23,965 nucleotides of DNA, taken from contig CAMNIH010000011.1 in assembly GCA_946540365.1 (NCBI GenBank), forward strand, positions 1 to 23,965, given 5' to 3'. The notes beneath the pieces were generated by a model that saw only the letters and a program-made list of their open reading frames with translations, searched no databases and had not been told where the DNA came from. Of the stretch, positions 14,840 to 23,018 are shown piece by piece. Each line of letters starts with the position of its first letter. The stretch's first letter is position 1. A program made the position numbers and the translations under genes. Origin of the DNA: an uncultured Bacteroidales bacterium (GTDB taxonomy: Bacteria; Bacteroidota; Bacteroidia; Bacteroidales; P3).

Positions 14840-15547
14840 ATGGAAAAACAACAGGATAACAACCCTATGGATCCTCTGGTGCTGCTTGAAAATGTGGTCA
14901 TTAGTCACGATGAGGAACCGCTGCTGAAGAACGTCGGCCTGTCGATCCGGTCGGGAGAATTCGTCTATCTGATCGGTAAAAGCGGAGCCGGCAAGACGTC
15001 GCTTCTGCGAACGCTTTATGCCGACCAGCCGATCGAAAGCGGGACGGCACGGGTGTGCGGGATCGACTTGACGCGTATTCGTCGACGTCAGATTCCGTTG
15101 TTGCGTCGCCAGATAGGTATTGTGTTCCAGAATTTTAGGCTGCTTGACGACCGCAATGTGTATGCAAATCTCGAATTTGTGCTGAAGGCCGTGGGCTGGC
15201 GTCGTCGCGACGAGATTAAGTCGCAGATAGAGAAGACGCTGCAGGCTGTCGGCATCGCCCACAAGGCCGATGCGATGCCTCGTCAGCTGTCCGAAGGGGA
15301 GCAGCAACGGGTCGGTATCGCACGGGCATTGATAAACAATCCGTTGCTTGTGCTGGCCGACGAACCGACCGGAAATCTGGACCCCGTCACGTCGGGCGAG
15401 ATTATGCAACTGCTTGTCGACGTGGGGTATAACACTGGAACGGCAATGCTTATCTCCACCCACGATTTTATGATGATCGACCGCTATCCGGCCCGTGTGG
15501 TCGTGTGTGAAAACGGCACGGTGGTCGATACCGAACGTGGTGTATGA
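14840..15547 (+). CDS. ftsE: FtsE-like cell-division ABC transporter ATPase
   Basis: The 235-residue ATPase has Walker A GKSGAGKT (46-53), Q-loop VFQNFRLLDDRNVYANLEFVLKA (Q97), signature LSEGEQQRVGIARAL (150-164), Walker B LLVLADEP (169-176) and the switch histidine in STHDF. The Q-loop block is characteristic of FtsE, which with FtsX couples cell division to peptidoglycan hydrolysis in other bacteria. The usual partner ftsX is not adjacent, so it must be elsewhere if present. The signature motif has Glu where LSGGQ or LSGGE has the second Gly. The first ten residues are not conserved; starting at Met10 is possible, but the promoter position favours ATG 14840. Confidence 0.85.
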   Translation: MEKQQDNNPMDPLVLLENVVISHDEEPLLKNVGLSIRSGEFVYLIGKSGAGKTSLLRTLYADQPIESGTARVCGIDLTRIRRRQIPLLRRQIGIVFQNFRLLDDRNVYANLEFVLKAVGWRRRDEIKSQIEKTLQAVGIAHKADAMPRQLSEGEQQRVGIARALINNPLLVLADEPTGNLDPVTSGEIMQLLVDVGYNTGTAMLISTHDFMMIDRYPARVVVCENGTVVDTERGV

Positions 15548-15619
15548 TATGACAGGGGAGGCAATAATTTGCAATAAAATGCGTTATTAGAGAACTAAAT
15601 ATAGAAAACCGCTATAGTT

Positions 15620-16552
15620 ATGAAGAAGATAATCAGTTTGATGGTGGCAGCGCTGTTGTTGGCAGGCAGTGTCGACGTCATGGCCCAGGCCAAGCCCAGG
15701 TCGGGCAAGAAGAAAGTGTCTCCTTTCATCGAGGGCCGTCAGAAGGTGCGTCAGGATGACTATGACACCATCTGGAAGTTCACGAGTTTCAGCACGAAAG
15801 ACACCAAGATATACTATCTGCCGTTTGATTATGCCAACTTCCCGGGGCTGGCGCAGATGAGAAAACCTGATTGGGGTGGTATAACGCCGGTAGTCAACTA
15901 TTTGCAGAAGTCGTCAAGGGCTACGGCCACCCTCTGCGCTGTCTTCGCCGTCAATCCAGAAATCGAGGATCCCAAGGAGCGTGAGTCGTTGGCCGGCAAG
16001 GCTCGCGAGGAGGCTTTGGCTTCCCTTAAGGCCTTCGATCAGTGGAAGGTGAAACAGGAGATGCGCAACAAGTTGCAATACCAGGTGGCTGAGATCGACT
16101 ATAAGTATTTCAAGGGAGTGGATTACTACAATCAGCAGCGAGAAGAGCCTGTCATTCATGTCGGTATGCTGATGTACTTCGGCAGCAAGAAGAGGCCGAT
16201 TTTTGTGGCCGATACCGTCAGCCGCACCTTCGAGGACATCCGTTTCTTCCCCAATGATGCCACGATTGTCGAGTCCTGGTTGCCGACGATCGACACGATT
16301 GCCAGCTATCTCAAAGAGAACGAACGCAAGAGTGTTCTACTGACGGGATATGCCGATAATCAGGGCACTGCGGCATACTGCACAGGGCTCTCGCGCCAGC
16401 GCGCCACCGAGGTGAAGAAAGCACTCCTCATGCGCGGGGTCGACAAGGACCGCATCGAGGTGGAGGCCAAGGGTGATGCCGATCCCATCGGCGACAACTC
16501 GACGCGCGAAGGACGCATCAAGAACAATCGCGTCAGCATCAAGATTCTGTAA
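15620..16552 (+). CDS. OmpA-family outer-membrane/peptidoglycan-binding protein
   Basis: The 310-residue protein has a signal peptide (MKKIISLMVAALLLAGSVDVMA-Q). A basic linker and a middle region with no recognised domain (about 45-200) follow, then a C-terminal OmpA domain (about 205-308). The OmpA domain shows IRFFPNDATI, LTGYADNQG (the Asp that contacts diaminopimelate), LSRQRATEVKKALLMRGVD, AKGDADPI and the closing NNRVSIKIL. The domain anchors the outer membrane to peptidoglycan. The middle region lacks the lipoprotein cysteine and clear barrel strands, so its anchoring is uncertain. The 72-base gap from ftsE has no terminator, so partial co-transcription is possible. Confidence 0.85.
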   Translation: MKKIISLMVAALLLAGSVDVMAQAKPRSGKKKVSPFIEGRQKVRQDDYDTIWKFTSFSTKDTKIYYLPFDYANFPGLAQMRKPDWGGITPVVNYLQKSSRATATLCAVFAVNPEIEDPKERESLAGKAREEALASLKAFDQWKVKQEMRNKLQYQVAEIDYKYFKGVDYYNQQREEPVIHVGMLMYFGSKKRPIFVADTVSRTFEDIRFFPNDATIVESWLPTIDTIASYLKENERKSVLLTGYADNQGTAAYCTGLSRQRATEVKKALLMRGVDKDRIEVEAKGDADPIGDNSTREGRIKNNRVSIKIL

Positions 16553-16570
16553 TCGGTCGTCCAACCATAT

Positions 16571-17500
16571 ATGCCGGACAACAAGGAAATATACCGTCAA
16601 CTATGTGAAGCAGAGGGATCGAATATCCCTCTGTTTCAGCAGTATTGGTGGATGGAGACCGTCTGCCAGGGCAAGCAGTGGAACGTGCTGATCAGCAAAG
16701 GACACGGTACTGTTTGCGGTGTACTTCCTTTCCTTTATGGCAAGAAGTTCGGTCTTAAATACATACTTTTGCCTCAACTGACGCCGTGGGGCGGCCCATG
16801 GGTCGACCCGACGATGGATGACGATAGCCGGAAATGGGTTCTTGTGGCACTGGCAGCAGGCCTGCACAGGCAAAAGGCTGTGCTCTGCATGCAACGCTTG
16901 GCACCGGGTGAGAGCGATTGGCAACCGTTTGAGAAACAGGGATTCTCCCACACGACGCGCTATACCTACCGCTTCGACCCCATTCCTGCCCCCGCCACCC
17001 TCCGCTCGCTGGCTGCCAAGGAGCGTCGCAAAGGCGTTGAAGCTGTGGAGGCTGCATACTGTGTCGACCGACAGGTGGATGTTTCGGAGTTTGCGGAATT
17101 CCATACATCCTACTGGGAACGTCGCAGTGGGCGCGACCTGCTCGATCGGGATTTCATCCAGCGTGTCTGCACGGCTGCCTTGTCTCGGGGACAGGGCCTT
17201 TTGTATGGCCTTCGGGATCAGAAGGGTGTCCTCATGGCCGCCCGTTTTGTGGTATTCGACGATCGGTGTGCTTACTCGCTCATGTCGGCGCTTCATGCCG
17301 ATGCCCTGCGCAACAGTATGACGTTTTTGGTCTGGACATTGATTGGGGATCTCTACGGGCGTACGCAAGCGTTTGATTTTGAGGGTGGGATGGATCCGGG
17401 TATCGGCCATTTCTACCGTTCGTTCGGTACGACTCGGACTCCAATCCATTGCATTTATCTCTCGAAGATCCCCTGGGGTAATAAATTGCTTCGTGTATGA
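16571..17500 (+). CDS. FemAB-like GNAT-fold acyltransferase
   Basis: The 309-residue protein fits the FemAB-related GNAT families common in Bacteroidota. It opens with IPLFQQYWWMETVCQG, continues with VCGVLPFLYGKKFGLKYILLPQLTPWGGPW, and has a second GNAT half with LLYGLRDQKGVLMAARFVVFDDRCAYSLMSA and FDFEGGMDPGIGHFYRSFGTTRTPI near the C-terminus. Relatives transfer amino acids or acyl groups in cell-wall or polysaccharide synthesis, but the substrate is unknown here. It starts 18 bases after the OmpA gene and overlaps rlmH by ATGA, so it is translationally coupled to rlmH. Confidence 0.8.
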   Translation: MPDNKEIYRQLCEAEGSNIPLFQQYWWMETVCQGKQWNVLISKGHGTVCGVLPFLYGKKFGLKYILLPQLTPWGGPWVDPTMDDDSRKWVLVALAAGLHRQKAVLCMQRLAPGESDWQPFEKQGFSHTTRYTYRFDPIPAPATLRSLAAKERRKGVEAVEAAYCVDRQVDVSEFAEFHTSYWERRSGRDLLDRDFIQRVCTAALSRGQGLLYGLRDQKGVLMAARFVVFDDRCAYSLMSALHADALRNSMTFLVWTLIGDLYGRTQAFDFEGGMDPGIGHFYRSFGTTRTPIHCIYLSKIPWGNKLLRV

Positions 17501-17970
17501 ATATCAAGTTGATAGTGGTTTCCAAGACCGATGTGCCATACCTTCAGGCTGGTATCGACGAGTATGTGGGTCGATTGAAGCACTACTGCGACTTCGAGTT
17601 GGTGGTCGTGCCGGCATTGAAGAATGCAGGACGCCTGTCGCCCGACGAGGTGAAAGAGCGTGAGGGACAGCTGATTCTAAAGCATTTGGAGAAAGTTGAC
17701 CGCGTGGTGCTTCTCGACGAACACGGCAAGGAATACACCTCGGTAGGCTTTTCCGAACAGCTGCAACGGCAGATGAATGCCGGTGTGCGCACACTTGCAT
17801 TCGTCATTGGGGGCGCTTTCGGATTCGCTCCGGCGGTGTACGACGCGGCCCACGCCAAGATGTCGCTTTCACAGATGACGTTCAATCACCAGATGGTGCG
17901 GCTCTTTTTCCTCGAGCAACTGTATCGTGCCTTCACCATCCTGCGTCACGAAAAATATCACAACGCTTAG
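17497..17970 (+). CDS. rlmH: 23S rRNA (pseudouridine1915-N3)-methyltransferase RlmH
   Basis: The 157-residue SPOUT methyltransferase methylates pseudouridine 1915 in helix 69 of 23S rRNA, using S-adenosylmethionine. The family motifs are LLDEHGKEYTSVGFSEQL, FVIGGAFGF (cofactor loop) and SLSQMTFNHQMVRLFFLEQLYRAFTILRHEKYHN at the C-terminus, the trefoil-knot region. Length is exactly as expected. The start overlaps the previous stop (ATGA). It converges on the unknown gene at 17982 with only 11 bases between, with no room for a terminator. Confidence 0.97.
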   Translation: MNIKLIVVSKTDVPYLQAGIDEYVGRLKHYCDFELVVVPALKNAGRLSPDEVKEREGQLILKHLEKVDRVVLLDEHGKEYTSVGFSEQLQRQMNAGVRTLAFVIGGAFGFAPAVYDAAHAKMSLSQMTFNHQMVRLFFLEQLYRAFTILRHEKYHNA

Positions 17971-17981
17971 TTATCAGGGTG

Positions 17982-18395
17982 TTATATGCCCTTTGGGACG
18001 AATTCTATGATGGCGTATTGTTCGTCGAACCGTATGTCTTGCAATGTGATGTGATCCAGCATGCTGCTTGCTTGCTGATGCTTGCCGAGCGAGAGCAGGA
18101 GACGGTTCCCGTCGAGTGGTTCGATCATGTCGCCGCCGGGGCGGTTCTTGGCCATGCCAATGGCTTGACGCACCATGAAATCGATGCCGGCGCCGCCGTC
18201 GTAGGAGAGGAAGATGTCGTTGCCGTTGATTCGTTCTACGGTGAGGTCCAGTCCAACGCTGGCGGTCTTGAACAGCACATTGACGTCGTAGCTGATGCGG
18301 ACGGTGTGCGGGCCACCGTAGACGATAGGAATGGAGCGACCTGCTTTTTTCTCGATCAGGTCGCTGATTTCTTGGTAGGTAAGTCTGAATTCCAT
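17982..18395 (-). CDS. Conserved-looking protein of unknown function, 137 aa
   Basis: I do not recognise this 137-residue protein. It begins MEFRLTYQEISDLIEKKAG, followed by VRISYDVNVLFKTASVGLDLTVERINGNDIFLSYDGGAGIDFMVRQAI, which reads as an alternating beta-strand domain. It ends with ITLQDIRFDEQYAIIEFVPKGI. There is no signal peptide or membrane segment, so it should be cytoplasmic. It lies 41 bases downstream of the LytTR regulator gene on the same strand, so the two are probably co-transcribed. Codon use and the protein-like pattern support a real gene. Confidence 0.7.
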   Translation of the reverse strand: MEFRLTYQEISDLIEKKAGRSIPIVYGGPHTVRISYDVNVLFKTASVGLDLTVERINGNDIFLSYDGGAGIDFMVRQAIGMAKNRPGGDMIEPLDGNRLLLSLGKHQQASSMLDHITLQDIRFDEQYAIIEFVPKGI

Positions 18396-18436
18396 AGGTC
18401 GGTTTTATAAGTTGAATTGTGATTTGCTGTTTATGT

Positions 18437-19339
18437 TCATTCGTCGGTGGGTGCCAGGCGTTTAGTGACATCGGCGGCATAGGTCTTTGTGACCGGTATT
18501 GTCTTGCCGCCGCCGTTCAGTTCGAGCAGGAGGGCCGTGCCCTCTTTACGTAGCAGCTTCACGTTGTCGATGTTGACCATGAAGCCCCGATGGCACCGCA
18601 TCATGGGGCTCTCGGCAAGCCGTTGCTCCATGTCTTTCAGTGTGTTGTGCAGGATGAAGGTGTCTTCATGCCCCTCGTTCAGGTAGTGAATATTGACGTA
18701 GTTGTCTGCTGCTTCGATGAAGAGTACATTTTTGCTGGCTGTGCTGAATGCCAGTCGGTTGGCGCGGTCGTGGAAGTTGAGGATACGTTCACTGGCCGGG
18801 ATTGAGGCAACAGCCTCTTGGGCGATGCTGTGCTCCAGCTGAGCTTGTAGCCGTTGCACTTCGCGCTCCTCCTCACGCAGACGGAAGAGGAGATATGCCA
18901 GCGTGTAGGGCATGGCTTCGATGGCAATCATGCCCAGCAGCAGGTCGCCTGCCAGTGGTGCCAGCGTGAGGCGTTCCCCGCCGCTAAGTGCCCAGAGTAT
19001 GATGCAAAGTGTTGAAATGGTTATGATTAACTCGGAGAGAATCCATATCAGGCACCCTGTTGGTGTGATGCCTCGGTGCTGTCCGATGATGGCAAGCAAC
19101 GTGCGGCTGAGAATAAGCAACAGCAGGGCTGCCACGGTGATGATGGCTATCTGCAGTTGGGGTATGATGTTGGTGCGCTGTGTGGTGAATGCCAGTATGC
19201 CTGTCGGCTCTCCGAATACTACTATTAATACCGCGAAGAAAACCGATAGGATCAAAAAATGGGTCACGGGAGGCTTTTGGGTGAAAAAACGATCGATTTC
19301 CGCCAAATTGCGCTGTGGGTGAATGTTGATCTTTGTCAT
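18437..19339 (-). CDS. Membrane-anchored LytTR-family transcriptional regulator
   Basis: The 300-residue protein has four hydrophobic segments at about 27-47, 59-87, 95-118 and 128-153. A short charged helix (REEEREVQRLQAQLEHSI) follows, then a C-terminal LytTR DNA-binding domain (about 190-295). That domain shows FIEAADNYVNIHYL, TFILHNTLKDMEQRL, MRCHRGFMVNIDNVKLLRKEG and IPVTKTYAADVTKRL, the standard LytTR core. There is no receiver domain, so it is not a phosphorelay response regulator. The membrane part may sense an envelope signal directly. It is divergent from the fatty-acid operon, with a 199-base gap that contains direct repeats close to its own start. Confidence 0.88.
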   Translation of the reverse strand: MTKINIHPQRNLAEIDRFFTQKPPVTHFLILSVFFAVLIVVFGEPTGILAFTTQRTNIIPQLQIAIITVAALLLLILSRTLLAIIGQHRGITPTGCLIWILSELIITISTLCIILWALSGGERLTLAPLAGDLLLGMIAIEAMPYTLAYLLFRLREEEREVQRLQAQLEHSIAQEAVASIPASERILNFHDRANRLAFSTASKNVLFIEAADNYVNIHYLNEGHEDTFILHNTLKDMEQRLAESPMMRCHRGFMVNIDNVKLLRKEGTALLLELNGGGKTIPVTKTYAADVTKRLAPTDE

Positions 19340-19359
19340 ATTTCGTCACATAATCCTTA

Positions 19360-19415
19360 ATTTCGCCCAAAATAACTTTATTTTGCCTAAAATATTGCGT
19401 ATTTTACCTTATTTA
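19360..19415 (-). promoter_or_regulatory. Three direct repeats upstream of the LytTR gene, candidate operator
   Basis: On the plus strand ATTTCGCCCAAAATA (19360-19374) is followed by ATTTTGCCTAAAATA (19380-19394) and a weaker ATTTTACCTTATTTA (19401-19415). Periods are 20 and 21 bp, two helical turns. A still weaker fourth may lie at 19424. LytTR domains typically bind pairs of short direct repeats about two turns apart. The site lies 21-76 bases upstream of the regulator start, and its far side faces fabH. Confidence 0.5.
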
Positions 19416-19538
19416 ACTTTTTTATTTTCGCAAGATGGTGTTTCTTTGCAGCCGAAAATTTAATAAAAATTAAGAAAATAACACGGGCGTAACAAATATA
19501 ACAAGCACAAATAAGCCCCCAAAAAAGATTAAAATAAA

Positions 19539-20501
19539 ATGAAAATACTTGGAACTGGAAGTGCCGTGCCGAAATTGACTGTCACCAACGACATGCTGTC
19601 TGATTATGTCGAGACGAGTGACGAATGGATTACCACGCGTACTGGCATCAAGAGCAGACAGATTATCAGCACCGAGCGTTTTGAGGAGTTGGCCGCTTTG
19701 GCGGGTCAGCGTGCCATCGAGGCAGCCGGCCTTGTGCCGGAAGACATTGATTTTATCATTTGCTCCAACGTGTGCAATTGCTACGTCACCCCTTCGTTGG
19801 CGTCGTTGGTGCAAGGCATCCTGGGTATAAAAGGCCCGAACTGTCCCACGATGGACATCAACTCGGCATGTGCCGGTTTCGTTTATGGCCTGGATATCTG
19901 CGATGCGTTCCTCTCCACGGGGCGCGCCAGCCGTATCCTTTATGTCTGTGCCGAGGAGGTGACGCGAATGGTGGATTGGACCCAGCGCGAGACGTGTGTC
20001 CTCTTCGGCGACGCCGCCGGGGCCATGGTGCTTGGGAAAGGCGACAACTATCTGGCCAGCAAGCTGACCTCCACGCCGATGCCTGATGTCATTTATTACC
20101 GCCTCCCCTGCGAGCCCACTCCTTTTGAGACGGGTACTGGCATCGACACCCACATGCCCATGCAGCTCAAGGGTCGCGAGGTGTTCCGTATGGCTGTCAC
20201 TTCGGCCCAACGCGACATCAAGGATGTGGTGGCGAAAGCGGGTCTCCAGTTGGAAGACATCGACCATTACCTGCTTCACCAGGCCAACCTGCGCATCATC
20301 GATGCAATCAAGCAGAACTTCGACCTGCCGCAGGAGCGTTTCCATGCCAACATCAGCAAACGCGGCAACACCAGTTCGGCCAGCATCCCCGTTCTGCTTG
20401 ACGAAATTATCCGCGAAGGCAAGGTGAAACGCGGCGACCTCATGGTCTTCAATGGCTTCGGTGCAGGGTTTGTCACCAGTGCCGCCGTTATGCGTTATTA
20501 A
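19539..20501 (+). CDS. fabH: Beta-ketoacyl-ACP synthase III
   Basis: The 320-residue enzyme condenses acetyl-CoA (or another short acyl-CoA) with malonyl-ACP to start fatty-acid chains. The Cys-His-Asn triad is visible: Cys111 in DINSACAGF, His247 in LLHQANLRIID and Asn277 in KRGNTSSAS. The N-terminal GTGSAVPKLTVTN, EWITTRTGIKSR and C-terminal FGAGFVTSAAVMRY are typical. The sequence NISKRGNTSSAS differs from the more common N-x-x-R-Y/H-GNTSAAS. It leads an operon with fabF, fabZ, fabG and a nitroreductase. Unlike many bacteria, it is not beside plsX or rpmF. Confidence 0.93.
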   Translation: MKILGTGSAVPKLTVTNDMLSDYVETSDEWITTRTGIKSRQIISTERFEELAALAGQRAIEAAGLVPEDIDFIICSNVCNCYVTPSLASLVQGILGIKGPNCPTMDINSACAGFVYGLDICDAFLSTGRASRILYVCAEEVTRMVDWTQRETCVLFGDAAGAMVLGKGDNYLASKLTSTPMPDVIYYRLPCEPTPFETGTGIDTHMPMQLKGREVFRMAVTSAQRDIKDVVAKAGLQLEDIDHYLLHQANLRIIDAIKQNFDLPQERFHANISKRGNTSSASIPVLLDEIIREGKVKRGDLMVFNGFGAGFVTSAAVMRY

Positions 20502-20530
20502 TTACTATTTAATATTGTAACAATAATTTT

Positions 20531-21769
20531 ATGAACAGAGTCTTCATTACAGGCGTGGGCTGTATAACCCCACTTGGAAACAATATTGAATCGCTGTGGA
20601 ACAGTGTGATCAACGGTGTGTGTGGCATTGACTACATCACTAAACTCGACCGTGAGCAGCTCCCCGTCAAGGTGGCCGCCGAGGTCAAGGACTTCCACCC
20701 GGAGGATTATGGTATCGACAAGACGATGATCCGTCATAACGACACCTTCGCCCTCTATGCGCTGGCTGCCGCCGCCCAGGCCATGCAGGACAGCGGTTTG
20801 CGGGTCGGCGAGGATGTGGATCCCACCCGCTTCGGCACCGCTATCGGCAGCGGCATCGGTGGCATCACCACCTTTGAACGCGAACATGCCAACAAGATGC
20901 AGTATGGCTTGCGCCGCATCTCGCCGCTCTTCATCCCCGAGATGATTTCGAATATTGCCGGTGGCAATGTGGCCATCACCTACAATGCCCAGGGACCTAA
21001 TATCCCCGTGGTAACGGCTTGTGCCACAGGTACCCACAGCGTGGGCGAGGCCTACCGTCTGATCCACGAGGGCCGTGCCGATGCCGTCATCACCGGCGGC
21101 ACCGAGGCTGCCATCTGTGAGATGGCCGTCGGCGGCTTCTCGAACATGAAGGCCCTCACCACCAGCGACGACCCCATGGCGGCCTCGTTGCCCTTCGACG
21201 CCCGCCGTCGCGGCTTCGTGCTTGGCGAAGGCTGCGGCATCCTCATCCTTGAGAGTGAAGAACTGGCCAAGAAACGTGGTGCCAAGCTCTACGCCGAGGT
21301 GTGCGGCTACGGCAACACCTGCGACGCCCACCACTACACGGCTCCGCACCCCGAGGGTCGCGGTGCTGCCCAAGCCATGAAGCTGGCTCTCGAAGAGGCT
21401 GGGTTCAAGGCCGATGAGCACCTCTATATCAACGCCCACGGCACGGGCACCCCCCTCAACGACAAGGGTGAGACCCGGGCTATCAAGACCACCCTGGGCG
21501 AGGACGGCGCCCACAAGGCTGTCATCAGCAGCACCAAGTCGATGCATGGCCACATGCTCGGTGCCACCGGCGCCGTCGAGTTGATCATCAGTGCCTTGGC
21601 GCTTCAGAATGGCGTCATTCCGCCCACTATCCATCTCGACCAGCCTGACCCCGAGTGCGACCTCGACTACACGCCTCACACCGCCCGCCAGTGGCAGGCC
21701 GACATCGCGCTGAGCAACACCTTCGGCTTCGGTGGCAACAATGCCAGCGTCGCCCTGCGCCGGATCTGA
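20531..21769 (+). CDS. fabF: Beta-ketoacyl-ACP synthase II-type elongating enzyme
   Basis: The 412-residue enzyme elongates acyl-ACP with malonyl-ACP. The Cys-His-His triad is Cys164 (VVTACATGTHS), His303 (NAHGTGTPLND) and His341 (SMHGHMLGATGA). RRGFVLGEGCGILILE and the C-terminal NTFGFGGNNASVALRR are intact. The segment usually reading RKEARRMDRF is replaced by KTMIRHNDTF (about residues 65-74), which hints at a divergent branch rather than the housekeeping copy. It follows fabH after 29 bases. No acpP gene is adjacent, although acpP-fabF pairs are usual. Confidence 0.92.
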   Translation: MNRVFITGVGCITPLGNNIESLWNSVINGVCGIDYITKLDREQLPVKVAAEVKDFHPEDYGIDKTMIRHNDTFALYALAAAAQAMQDSGLRVGEDVDPTRFGTAIGSGIGGITTFEREHANKMQYGLRRISPLFIPEMISNIAGGNVAITYNAQGPNIPVVTACATGTHSVGEAYRLIHEGRADAVITGGTEAAICEMAVGGFSNMKALTTSDDPMAASLPFDARRRGFVLGEGCGILILESEELAKKRGAKLYAEVCGYGNTCDAHHYTAPHPEGRGAAQAMKLALEEAGFKADEHLYINAHGTGTPLNDKGETRAIKTTLGEDGAHKAVISSTKSMHGHMLGATGAVELIISALALQNGVIPPTIHLDQPDPECDLDYTPHTARQWQADIALSNTFGFGGNNASVALRRI

Positions 21770-21839
21770 CATCGCCCCTCGATCGGCATATTTGTCGTGT
21801 GATAGATAATCGGAAACAGTTAACATATTAATATAAGAT

Positions 21840-22271
21840 ATGAACGTATTGAACAGAGACGACATCAAGACCTTCCTGCCGCACCGCGAGCCGATGTTGC
21901 TCATCGACGACGTCGTGATGGAAGGCGACACCGCCATCGCCCATTACCATGTGCGCGGCGACGAGTTCTTCCTGCAGGGACATTTCCCTGGCAACCCCGT
22001 GGTACCGGGCGTCATACAGTGCGAAATCATGGCGCAGTCCTCGTGCATCCTGGTGCGCGACGAGCTGATCGGCCGCACCCCGCTCTACAGCGGCATCAAC
22101 AACGTGCGCTTCCGCCAGCCGGTGCGTCCGGGCGACACCATCGAGGTGCGTGCCCGCATCACCAACCGCCGTGGCATGATATTCTTCGTCGATGCCAAGG
22201 CCACCGTCGCCGGCAAGCCCTGCTGCCAGGGCGAGTTAACATTTGCATTAATCGATAATCCCCAAAAATGA
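21840..22271 (+). CDS. fabZ: 3-hydroxyacyl-ACP dehydratase
   Basis: The 143-residue hot-dog-fold dehydratase removes water from 3-hydroxyacyl-ACP. The catalytic His48 lies in LQGHFPGNPVVPGV and the acidic partner Glu62 in IQCEIMAQ. It is a single FabZ; the fused LpxC-FabZ form found in many Bacteroidota is a different gene. The 70-base gap from fabF contains no terminator. The last codons overlap the fabG start (ATGATG region), indicating coupled translation. Confidence 0.93.
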   Translation: MNVLNRDDIKTFLPHREPMLLIDDVVMEGDTAIAHYHVRGDEFFLQGHFPGNPVVPGVIQCEIMAQSSCILVRDELIGRTPLYSGINNVRFRQPVRPGDTIEVRARITNRRGMIFFVDAKATVAGKPCCQGELTFALIDNPQK

Positions 22272-23017
22272 TGAAACTTTTAGAGAATAAAATAACCCTC
22301 ATTACCGGTGCCTCGCGTGGCATCGGCAAACGCACCGCCCAACTCTTCGCCGAGAACGGCGCCACCGTGATTTTCACCGACTTGCAGGAGAACGACGCCA
22401 GCCGTGAACTCCTCGCCGAGTTGCAGAAGGTCAGTCCCCGCAGCACCTTCATCGCCAGCAACGCCGCCGACTACGACCAGACCGTCGCCGTAGCCGAGCA
22501 GGTGCAGAACGAGTTCGGTCGCCTCGATGCCCTGGTCAACAACGCCGGCATCACCCGCGACACCCTCTTGCTCCGCATGACTCCCAAGGACTGGGACCTC
22601 GTGCTCGAGGTCAACCTCCGCTCGGTGTTCAACTACTGCAAGGCCTTCGCCCCGATGATGCTCAAGCAGCGCTCGGGCTCCATCATCAACACCTCGTCGG
22701 TCGTCGGCGTCAACGGCAATGCCGGCCAGTGCAACTACTCGGCCTCCAAGGCCGGTATCATTGGCTTCAGCAAGAGTCTGGCCAAGGAGCTCGGCTCGCG
22801 CGGCATCCGCTGCAACGCCATCGCCCCCGGCCTCATCGAGTCGGCTATGACCCAGGCCATGCCCAAGGAAGCCCGCGAGAAATGGCTCGCCGAGATTCCC
22901 CTGCGCCGTCCCGGCACCGACCTCGACATCGCCCGCACCTCGCTCTTCCTGGCCAGCGACCTCAGCGAGTACATCACCGGCCAAGTAATCTGCGTCGATG
23001 GAGGCGTCTCGTTGTAA
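22268..23017 (+). CDS. fabG: 3-oxoacyl-ACP reductase
   Basis: The 249-residue short-chain dehydrogenase reduces 3-oxoacyl-ACP with NADPH. It has the cofactor loop TGASRGIG (13-20), NNAGITRD and the active-site Ser144, Tyr157 and Lys161 (NYSASKAG), and ends GQVICVDGGVSL. Two adjacent ATGs (22268 and 22271) are possible starts: the first overlaps the fabZ stop by four bases, and the second gives the common MKLLE-type N-terminus. The nitroreductase starts one base after its stop. Position after fabZ supports FabG over another short-chain dehydrogenase. Confidence 0.92.
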   Translation: MMKLLENKITLITGASRGIGKRTAQLFAENGATVIFTDLQENDASRELLAELQKVSPRSTFIASNAADYDQTVAVAEQVQNEFGRLDALVNNAGITRDTLLLRMTPKDWDLVLEVNLRSVFNYCKAFAPMMLKQRSGSIINTSSVVGVNGNAGQCNYSASKAGIIGFSKSLAKELGSRGIRCNAIAPGLIESAMTQAMPKEAREKWLAEIPLRRPGTDLDIARTSLFLASDLSEYITGQVICVDGGVSL

Positions 23018-23018
23018 G

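Noticed and set aside
18437..19339. Two-component response regulator or histidine kinase
   Set aside because: There is no receiver domain and no kinase H/N/G boxes; only membrane segments plus a LytTR domain are present.
19505..19530. Third copy of the GCCCCCAAAA box, upstream of fabH
   Set aside because: The core GCCCCCAAAA is present at about 19515, but the flanks do not match the other two boxes and no 11-bp array is near, so chance is as likely.
20498..21937. 479-codon minus-strand open frame across fabF
   Set aside because: It is the complement of fabF and part of fabZ, with no recognisable motif; the plus-strand genes are unambiguous.
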